A DNA stretch of 39,882 bases, taken from contig LQBE01000041.1 in NCBI GenBank assembly GCA_002029975.1, positions 43,236 through 83,117 of the forward strand. Direction: 5' to 3'. The notes beneath the pieces are model-generated. The model saw nothing but the letters and a program-made list of their open reading frames with translations. It did no database searches and had not been told where the DNA came from. The position numbers and the translations under genes are program-made. This document shows positions 34,853 to 39,882 of the stretch, piece by piece (position 1 is the first letter of the stretch; every line of letters starts with the position of its first letter). This DNA comes from a delta proteobacterium ML8_F1 (lineage in GTDB: Bacteria; Bacillota; Clostridia; Peptostreptococcales; Acidaminobacteraceae).

Positions 34853-35327
34853 ACATCACGGTTCTCTGCGTAGGGTCCGTCAAGGAAAAATATCTCGTTG
34901 ACGGGATCAAAGAGTATCAAAAGCGCCTTGGGAACTACTGCAATTTGAGTATCCTGGAAGTGAAGGACGAGAAAACCCGGGAAAACCTATCCCCCAAGGA
35001 GGCGGCAATCATCCAAGACAGGGAGGGGGAGAGGCTCTTGAGCAGGATCAGACCCTCCCAGTATATGATTACCCTGGAAATAGAGGGAGAACAGATTTCC
35101 TCAGAAGCCTTTGCCAGACAACTCGAGGGTTTTCCCCATCAGGGTGTTGCCGACATTGTTTGGTAATCGGTGGGTCCCTGGGGCTGTCTTCCAGTGTTAA
35201 AAAAGCCTCCCAGGGGACTCTATCCTTTTCAAAGATGACCTTTCCCCATCAACTGATGCGAATGATACTCCTTGAGCAGATCTACAGGGCGTATCGGATT
35301 ATGCGCGGTGAGCCGTATCATAAGTGA
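34849..35327 (+). pseudogene. rlmH: 23S rRNA pseudouridine(1915) methyltransferase, frameshifted
   Basis: The first 105 codons match RlmH and end at TAA 35164-35166. Reading one base back at about 35158-35161 restores the rest: VIGGSLGL (SAM-binding knot motif), then the conserved [12 protein letters not shown] and RGEPYHK-stop at 35325-35327. With one base added the gene would be exactly 159 codons, the usual RlmH length. The break is a one-base loss near GTTTGG: a real mutation or a sequencing error. RlmH methylates the pseudouridine at position 1915 in helix 69. The GTG start at 34849 has GGAGGAGGG upstream. The 3' end doubles as an integration-site repeat. Confidence 0.9.
35307..35327 (+). 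repeat. attL-like repeat at the 3' end of rlmH
   Basis: GGTGAG followed by CCGTATCATAAGTGA, the last codons and stop of rlmH. It matches 18 of 21 bases at 37577-37597. The equivalent sequence in Staphylococcus is the SCC attachment core. AGTGACTTCA (35323-35332) has a gapped inverted copy near the other end (37559-37569). Confidence 0.75.
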
Positions 35328-35389
35328 CTTCAGATATGTTTAGGTTTCCAGGGCATCAGGCCACCTCCTGTTTTCTCCTTAAAAAAGAA

Positions 35390-35422
35390 ATATAAAAAGC
35401 TCCAGTTTATTAACTAGAGCTT
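35390..35422 (-). terminator. leftward terminator inside the island
   Basis: AAGCTC-C-AGTT (35397-35407) pairs with AACT-A-GAGCTT (35412-35422), one mismatch and a 4-base loop. On the minus strand it is followed by TTTTTATA. It would end the fragmented gene upstream of it. Confidence 0.7.
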
Positions 35423-35507
35423 AATGTCCATTCGTAATATACTTCAGATGATATCTATACAAATATCATATTTATAAATCATATAGTATCCCCTATGAAA
35501 ATATATT

Positions 35508-35646
35508 TTAGTTGCCTTGTTTCGATGTTCCATCCGTGAACACAATAGATTTAACCGCATACTCAAAGTTAAGATCATCATACGCTGTATTATACAATTT
35601 CATATCTTCATCTGAAAACTGATTAGGGTCAAAGTATAAATCGTCC
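35508..35646 (-). pseudogene. C-terminal fragment of a broken leftward gene
   Basis: The open minus-strand frame encodes about 45 residues containing LYFDPNQFSDEDMKLYNTAY and ending SIVFTDGTSKQGN-stop (35508-35510). It has no start and runs straight into the istB remnant. The family is not recognised. It is probably the 3' part of the gene whose 5' part lies at 35880-35995. Confidence 0.55.
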
Positions 35647-35838
35647 ACTATCTTCTGTTCTCAGTATCGAGAACAGGGTTGGTACAATCAGCTTGGCGGG
35701 GATGATGCTCCACTTGCAGATGCAATTCTCGATCGCATAGTGCACGATGCCTACAAGATCAATATCGAAAGCATAGACCCAAGCAGAGACATTTCCATGC
35801 GTGAAGTCTATGGCCTTGATCAAATAAACAATGAGTAA
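35647..35838 (+). pseudogene. istB: IS21-family IstB remnant, C-terminal end
   Basis: A 63-codon frame, open at its left end, reads TIFCSQYREQGWYNQLGG, then LADAILDRIVHDAYKINIES and ends with TAA 35836-35838. This is the recognisable C-terminus of IstB, the ATPase helper of IS21 transposition. The ATP-binding part and all of istA are gone. The following 45 bases, with short inverted CCGGA/GTGGC blocks, look like the element end. The base composition is higher in GC than the surrounding island. Confidence 0.85.
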
Positions 35839-35879
35839 GCAGTGGCTCACGCCACTCCGGACCAGCGGCTCTGCCGCAC

Positions 35880-35995
35880 CGGTATATTCATTACCATCAT
35901 TATAATGCTTTGGATTATTTTTTATTTTTTCTTTTACATGATTAAACATTTCTTCACTAATTTCTTAATTACACTTTCATAAGATATATCCTTAG
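35880..35995 (-). pseudogene. N-terminal fragment of the gene split by the IS21 remnant
   Basis: Minus-strand sequence encodes KDISYESVIKKLVK in one frame and, after a one-base shift, MFNHVKEKIKNNPKHYNDGN in the next, and then meets the IS21 end at about 35880. The AT-rich, Lys/Asn-rich coding resembles the fragment at 35508-35646. Both are probably pieces of one lost gene. Family not recognised. Confidence 0.45.
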
Positions 35996-36092
35996 CTTAA
36001 GAATAGTCTTTTAACTGTTTAATCCGTCTTTTTAAATTATTTTCCGTTTTTTATTAGTGTCAATTTTTATCTTTAAAGGAATATCTTACCTA

Positions 36093-37355
36093 TCAATTCT
36101 TTAAACAACCTATGGGTACTACTATTACTCCATCTTTTCTTTCGTAAGCGTATCCAGTTCCTGTAACTATCATTAGAAATGATGGTTCCTTTATTTTATT
36201 AGTATCTATTATTTTTTTTAATTTTATCAAATTCTCTGAAGCTTCATCTATTAAGTGGTTTCCTAATTTAACCTCTACTAATCCCCATCTTCCATCATCT
36301 AAGTGTATTACTGCATCTGCTTCTAGTCCTGTATTATCCCTATAATGAAATACTGATCCTCCTATAGCTTGTGTATATACTCTTAAATCTCTAACAACTA
36401 GGGATTCAAATAGTAACCCAAAGGTATTCATATCAAATATTAAATCCTCTGGAGATGCTTTTAACATGTTTGCTGCTATGGCAGGATCTATTAAATGTCT
36501 TTTGTTAGAAGTTCTTATTATAGTCTTCGATCTTAATGTTGGACTCCATGCTGGTAAATCTTCTATTACAAATAGTTTTTTCAATGCATCTAAATAGTCT
36601 GATAAGGTATTTCTATGAATTGAAGAATTATTAACTTTAACATCACTTAATATGGTTGAATCTGATGCTGTTGATGAAGTATGTCTTGCTAAAGATCTTA
36701 GAATACTCTTCGTAGTTTCTTCATTTCGTTTTACTCCATCTACAGTTTGAATCTCTGAAGTTGCAATTATATCACAGTATCCTTCTATTGATCTCATAGA
36801 TGCTTTTAAAGGCTTGTTAATATTTTCTGGCCAGCCCCCTTTTATTATAAGCTCTGCTATATCTTCAATGTTTAAATTTGAAGTTCCATCTATTTCATTT
36901 TTTCCATCAAATAAATCTTTCAGGCTTACATTACCATTTGAATCTAATGATTCAAATAAAGACATAGTTCTCATCTTGATTCGACTTATCCTGCCTGCCC
37001 CAGAGTGTGATATTTTACTTTCATCAACTGTAGTGGATCCTGTCAAGATATAAAGTCCAGTTTTATTTTTCATATCTACATCAAATCTTACAGAATCCCA
37101 CAGTTGTGGAGCCATTTGCCATTCGTCAATCAGTCTTGGTTTTTCTCCTTCTAGTAGTTTTGATGGTTGTATGTTTGCAAGAGTTAAATAAGATTCTTTT
37201 CTGTCAGGGTCTTGCATATATAAAAAACTTCTTGCTATTTGTTTTGCAGTAGTAGTTTTACCACACCACTTTGGTCCAGTTATTAGAACTGCACCAAATG
37301 CTTCTAGTTCATATTTAATTACTTTATCCATAATTCTATTAATATAATCTTTCAT
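36093..37355 (-). CDS. AAA ATPase with DUF4143 domain
   Basis: About 420 residues. The ATPase has Walker A GPKWCGKT (about 27-34), Walker B RLIDEWQ and a sensor-like LTGST. The C-terminal DUF4143 region holds GLEADAVI and WGLVEVK, an arrangement (D...ExK) like PD-(D/E)xK nucleases. The frame opens at 37367, but ATG 37355 is better placed after GGTG. The cellular role of this family is not known; it is common in mobile or variable loci. The gene is complete, very AT-rich, and is the only intact gene of the island. Its promoter region carries a 23-bp repeat array. Confidence 0.88.
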   Translation of the reverse strand: MKDYINRIMDKVIKYELEAFGAVLITGPKWCGKTTTAKQIARSFLYMQDPDRKESYLTLANIQPSKLLEGEKPRLIDEWQMAPQLWDSVRFDVDMKNKTGLYILTGSTTVDESKISHSGAGRISRIKMRTMSLFESLDSNGNVSLKDLFDGKNEIDGTSNLNIEDIAELIIKGGWPENINKPLKASMRSIEGYCDIIATSEIQTVDGVKRNEETTKSILRSLARHTSSTASDSTILSDVKVNNSSIHRNTLSDYLDALKKLFVIEDLPAWSPTLRSKTIIRTSNKRHLIDPAIAANMLKASPEDLIFDMNTFGLLFESLVVRDLRVYTQAIGGSVFHYRDNTGLEADAVIHLDDGRWGLVEVKLGNHLIDEASENLIKLKKIIDTNKIKEPSFLMIVTGTGYAYERKDGVIVVPIGCLKN

Positions 37356-37404
37356 ATATATCACCATCTCTATATTATCAGAATGTACAATTATCTACAA
37401 TTAA

Positions 37405-37496
37405 ATTATGCAAATTGTAATAATTCTATTGTGCAAGTTATAATAATATTATTGTGCATATTGTAATTATTTTATTGTGCATATTGTAATTTTAAA
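37405..37496. repeat. four 23-bp tandem repeats upstream of the DUF4143 gene
   Basis: Units start at 37405, 37428, 37451 and 37474, exactly 23 bases apart. The core is ATT(G/A)TGCA followed by TTGTAAT or a close variant. A weaker fifth unit may begin at 37382. A minus-strand promoter for the ATPase (TTGTAG, 17 bases, TAATAT) lies just downstream, so the repeats fit operators or binding iterons. Confidence 0.85.
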
Positions 37497-37519
37497 TATT
37501 TAAATTATAAGTTGTTTTA

Positions 37520-37558
37520 AATACCAGTACAATTCTTAGAATCATACTGGTATTATTT
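37520..37558. other. strong hairpin near the right end of the island
   Basis: AATACCAGTA (37520-37529) pairs with TACTGGTATT (37545-37554), with a nested ATTCT/AGAAT pair. It is followed by ATTTTG on the plus strand. It could be a terminator or a structured end of the mobile element. Confidence 0.6.
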
Positions 37559-37576
37559 TGAAGTACACTATGTTAC

Positions 37577-37597
37577 GGTGAACCGTATCACAAGTAA
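37577..37597 (+). repeat. attR-like copy of the rlmH 3' end
   Basis: GGTGAA followed by CCGTATCACAAGTAA. It differs from 35307-35327 at three positions, all transitions, and all silent in the rlmH frame (GAG/GAA, CAT/CAC, TGA/TAA), so it still encodes GEPYHK-stop. No further rlmH sequence lies upstream of it. Confidence 0.75.
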
Positions 37598-38127
37598 GGT
37601 TTTGAAGTTGGGAATGGTCCCGCCATGGGATAGAAGATACTGGAGCAACCAATAAATATTTTCCGGTTTGACCGGGCGATATTTAATTGCACGGAAACTG
37701 CCGGTGGCAGATTCTATTGAAGCGGCAAAAGAGGTAACAAATCATTGAGTGCACAAAAGCAAAGCTATTGGAAGCTCCGATCAAGGCAAGTGACCAAGCA
37801 AAGCAAAAGGGAGCTGGATAGCAACGGCCTTTCGAAACATACAGGACCTCCTGGTATGTGCCCCGACGAAGCAGAGGAAAAATCTGCCGCTGAAAACAAA
37901 CGGATTTCTTTGCCACCTGAGGATGAGAGTACTATGGATTATGCCGGGAGCTTGATGGATAAAGGTGAATCCCAATAGCCGGAGGCAACCCGCACCCCCT
38001 CTTGTCTATAAAAGCCAGTCAATTTCCTCGGTTGTTGCATCAGGTAGCAAGAGAGATTTCTCAGTGGCTCTGATGATACGAGCGCGGGAGGGCAAAAGTC
38101 CTCGGGTGTCAAGTATATATAAAATTT
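37598..38127. other. region without a recognised gene to the right of the island
   Basis: Composition returns to that of the chromosome. On the plus strand a 77-codon frame (TTG 37745 to 37978) has AGAGG upstream but a low-complexity, polar product. On the minus strand an open stretch around 38000-38100 ends IIRATEKSLLLPDATTEEI...-stop, as if it were the end of a lost gene. Neither is recognised. This looks like decayed DNA or an older end of the mobile region. Confidence 0.5.
37745..37978 (+). CDS. small hypothetical ORF, doubtful
   Basis: 77 codons from TTG. The product is polar and rich in Lys, Glu, Ser and Pro, with no recognisable domain. AGAGG at 37729-37733 is a modest Shine-Dalgarno site. 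It may be chance in decayed sequence. Confidence 0.25.
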   Translation: MSAQKQSYWKLRSRQVTKQSKRELDSNGLSKHTGPPGMCPDEAEEKSAAENKRISLPPEDESTMDYAGSLMDKGESQ

Positions 38128-38145
38128 ATGATAAGGAGACTGACG

Positions 38146-38856
38146 ATGAAAAAAATTATTGTTGAGAGAGATTTCTGGGAGATATTCCCTGAAGCCAGGA
38201 TTGGAGTCCTGGTGGCAAGGGGGCTGGACAACCGGCTCAGGGATGGTGAAATCTATGAAGAGATACTCAAGGACGCCCAGAAAGAAGCCCTCAGGTACCT
38301 TGAGGCTTCAGAATTCACTTTGAATCCGGTGGTCAGAGACTGGCGGGAGGCCTTCAAAAAATTCAAGACAAAGAAGGGGGCCCGGGCTTCCATTGAGGCC
38401 TTGCTCAAGCGGGTCGTCAAGGGGAATCCCATTGGGACAATCAACCCGTTGGTGGACCTTTACAATGGCGTATCATTGACTTACGGCCTGCCCGTTGGAG
38501 GAGAGGATATCGACTGCTTTCAAGGGGATATCCGTCTGACCAGAGCCCGGGGAGACGAAGTGTTTGTTCCCCTTGGAGAGTCGGAAAATTCACCCCCCTA
38601 TGAAGGGGAGGTGGTCTACAAGGATGAAGCCGGAGCCATATGCCGCTGTTTCAACTGGCGGGAGGCGGAGCGGACCATGCTGACAGAATCCACTGTCAAT
38701 GCCCTGCTGATTATTGAAATACTGGACTTTGCCAGTCTTGACACCATGAACGCAGCCCTTGCAGCCCTTTGTGAAGCCGTTGAGGACCGCCTGGGGGCAC
38801 AGACTTCGACAGCGGTTCTGGACCGGGACCACCCTGCTTATACCCTGTTGGATTAA
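38146..38856 (+). CDS. B3/B4 tRNA-binding domain protein (PheT-like)
   Basis: 236 residues carrying the B3/B4 domain found in the phenylalanyl-tRNA synthetase beta subunit, where it edits mischarged tRNA. The recognisable stretch is NPLVDLYNGVSLTYGLPVGGEDID (in parts at about 107-130). Stand-alone versions are common in Firmicutes, and their function, perhaps editing or hydrolysis of an aminoacyl compound, is unproven. The frame starts at 38128, but ATG 38146 has AAGGAG 7 bases upstream. It converges on the ABC ATPase across a shared terminator. Confidence 0.88.
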   Translation: MKKIIVERDFWEIFPEARIGVLVARGLDNRLRDGEIYEEILKDAQKEALRYLEASEFTLNPVVRDWREAFKKFKTKKGARASIEALLKRVVKGNPIGTINPLVDLYNGVSLTYGLPVGGEDIDCFQGDIRLTRARGDEVFVPLGESENSPPYEGEVVYKDEAGAICRCFNWREAERTMLTESTVNALLIIEILDFASLDTMNAALAALCEAVEDRLGAQTSTAVLDRDHPAYTLLD

Positions 38857-38861
38857 AAAAC

Positions 38862-38887
38862 AAAGGTCAGCATGAATGCTGACCTTT
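38862..38887. terminator. bidirectional terminator between the B3/B4 gene and the ABC ATPase
   Basis: AAAGGTCAGCA (38862-38872), TGAA loop, TGCTGACCTTT (38877-38887), an 11-bp perfect stem preceded by an A-run, which gives the leftward transcript a U-tract. Confidence 0.9.
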
Positions 38888-38889
38888 GC

Positions 38890-39666
38890 CTAGTATTCCG
38901 GTCTGAGAAGATAGCGGCCGTTGCTTGTTTCAAAATGTACGGGAGTCTCAAAGAAATCTGAGAGGTTTTCCCGGGTCATGACCTCCCGGGTTTTGCCCCT
39001 GGCAAAGGCCTCTCCCCCGCGGATTAAAAGGGTGTGAGTGAAAACCGGCAGTATTTCTTCAACGTGATGGGTGACGTAGATGAGGGTGGGGGCCTCCTGG
39101 CGTTTGCCGAGGCTTTCGATGGTTTTCAAAAGGCTTTCCCTGGAGAAAATATCAAGACCGCCGCAGGGTTCGTCAAGAATCAGGATTCTGGGTTCAGCCA
39201 TCAAGGCTCTTCCAATAATGACCCGCTGCTTTTCTCCCTGGGAAAGGGTTCTGTAACGTCTGTTGGCGAAGGAGGCCATGTTCAGGTCTGTCAGGATGGT
39301 CATGGCTCTATCGTAATCCGCCTCAGTGAAGGGGTCATAGAGACCGATAGAGGCAAATTTCCCGCTGAGAATGACTTCAATTACGGGTTCCTTGCCGTAG
39401 AGCCTCTCTTGTAGAGCGGTACTTACCCATCCAATGGATTTTCTCAGCTCTCTCAAGTCATAGTGTCCAAAGGGTTTGCCCAGGACTGTGATTTCCCCCC
39501 TGGTGGGAAACTGATAACCGTTGATGATGTCAAGGAGTGTGGTTTTTCCAGACCCGTTGAGGCCCAACACCGCCCAGTGCTCACCGGGGTTGACCGTCCA
39601 ACTGAGATTGCGGATCAGGTAATTGTCTTCTTTGATGAGGGATATGTCCTTTGCCTGAATGACCAA
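38890..39666 (-). CDS. ABC transporter ATP-binding protein, YlmA-like
   Basis: 258 residues of one nucleotide-binding domain: Walker A GLNGSGKT (35-42), signature LSQGEKQ (141-147), Walker B ILILDEP (161-167) and H-loop VTHH. The sequence around the signature and the W-x-V-L-G-L-N-G start resemble YlmA/ModF-like ATPases that are often found without a permease. No permease gene is adjacent, so the cargo is unknown. The start is TTG 39664-39666 with AAAGGAG about 9 bases upstream. Confidence 0.9.
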   Translation of the reverse strand: MVIQAKDISLIKEDNYLIRNLSWTVNPGEHWAVLGLNGSGKTTLLDIINGYQFPTRGEITVLGKPFGHYDLRELRKSIGWVSTALQERLYGKEPVIEVILSGKFASIGLYDPFTEADYDRAMTILTDLNMASFANRRYRTLSQGEKQRVIIGRALMAEPRILILDEPCGGLDIFSRESLLKTIESLGKRQEAPTLIYVTHHVEEILPVFTHTLLIRGGEAFARGKTREVMTRENLSDFFETPVHFETSNGRYLLRPEY

Positions 39667-39689
39667 ATGGAATCGCTCCTTTGAGTGTG

Positions 39690-39740
39690 TGATTTTGTAG
39701 TTTATAATTGAAGCAGATGAGTTGAATTCATTATAAAGGA
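39690..39740. promoter_or_regulatory. possible divergent promoters at the right end
   Basis: On the plus strand TTGAAG and TATAAA lie 18 bases apart, and a minus-strand TATAAA-like box could serve the ABC gene. No coding frame is visible in the last 200 bases, so the rightward target, if any, lies beyond the window. Confidence 0.35.
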
Positions 39741-39882
39741 TAAGAGTGAGTTAGTCATCCCCCCGGAAGGTTTTTTATTGAAACCCACTACTAGATACCC
39801 TTAAAGGGGAAATTCTTGATCTACAGAGTATCCAGGAAAGACCAGCTATAAAATGTCAACCCAGAAATAGAAGATTTTTTGA

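Larger units (their letters stand above)
35307..37597. mobile_element. SCC-like island integrated at rlmH
   Basis: The segment is bounded by direct repeats of the rlmH 3' end. The DNA inside, from about 35380 to 37560, is much more AT-rich than the chromosome on either side. It contains a fragmented leftward gene, an istB remnant, a DUF4143 ATPase and a tandem repeat array. No ccr-type serine recombinase or other integrase is inside, so it is either a passive (pseudo-SCC-like) or decayed element. Integration at orfX/rlmH is established for SCC elements; its application here is inference from the repeats and composition. Confidence 0.65.

Noticed and set aside
35150-35170. Programmed -1 ribosomal frameshift in rlmH
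   Set aside because: No canonical slippery heptamer or obvious stimulatory structure is visible; a one-base deletion or sequencing error is simpler.
36814-37053. Plus-strand frame inside the DUF4143 gene
   Set aside because: It is antisense to an intact ATPase gene in AT-rich DNA and lacks a ribosome site.
37382-37496. CRISPR array at the 23-bp repeats
   Set aside because: The repeats are directly adjoining with no spacers of independent sequence, and no cas gene is in the window.

Overview
The window looks like a chromosomal segment of an anaerobic, low-to-moderate-GC Firmicute of the class Clostridia. The evidence is the strong purine-rich Shine-Dalgarno sites, frequent TTG and GTG starts, the WalRK system, GdpP, DnaD and DnaI, a ferredoxin-linked indolepyruvate oxidoreductase and a butyrate kinase. 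The genus cannot be fixed from sequence alone. The core order (rpsF-ssb-rpsR, DUF2232, gdpP, rplI, dnaB, purA, walRK-H-I-J, rlmH) is the one seen beside oriC in Bacillus and many Firmicutes, so this is probably an origin-proximal arm.

Layout. 1-1405: the end of a Tad/Flp-type pilus locus, with two small single-span proteins and a CpaB/RcpC-like SAF protein. 1411-5582: a leftward operon iorA-iorB-membrane protein-buk with a clear promoter. 5692-11414: MFS transporter, M17 aminopeptidase, THUMP rRNA methyltransferase, DUF5711 protein, CvpA and DUF951. 11457-12638: a class I/II aminotransferase. 12664-14739: rpsF-ssb-rpsR with a probable S6:S18 leader, then DUF2232. 14740-16494: an IS200/IS605 element with an intact TnpB and a broken TnpA, wedged between DUF2232 and gdpP. 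16495-22432: gdpP, rplI, dnaB, a GNAT, a 44-residue zinc-ribbon protein and purA. 22453-24415: leftward dnaD-dnaI (helicase loading). 24545-32089: an M23 endopeptidase, then walR-walK, a secreted coiled-coil protein, walH, walI and walJ. 32091-33295: HNH nuclease and MscS. 33686-33761: tRNA-Ala. 33848-35327: a PLP desulfhydrase and rlmH.

The most unusual part is 35307-37597. The last codons of rlmH are repeated 2.25 kb downstream as an 18/21 direct repeat that still spells GEPYHK-stop. The sequence between the copies is strikingly AT-rich. It holds a broken gene split by an IS21 (istB) remnant and a DUF4143 ATPase preceded by four 23-bp tandem repeats. The 3' end of rlmH (orfX) is the classical SCC/SCCmec attachment site in staphylococci, so this looks like a small, recombinase-less SCC-like island in a clostridial genome. 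rlmH itself carries a one-base frameshift ahead of its SAM-binding motif.

A second regulatory highlight lies between walK and the next gene: a near-perfect WalR box, TGTAAC-N5-TGTAAT, placed at the -35 position of a promoter, with a third half-site in 11-bp phase. This suggests that the secreted protein and walHIJ are fed back by WalR. The right end (38146-39666) has a B3/B4-domain protein and an orphan YlmA-like ABC ATPase facing each other across a bidirectional terminator.
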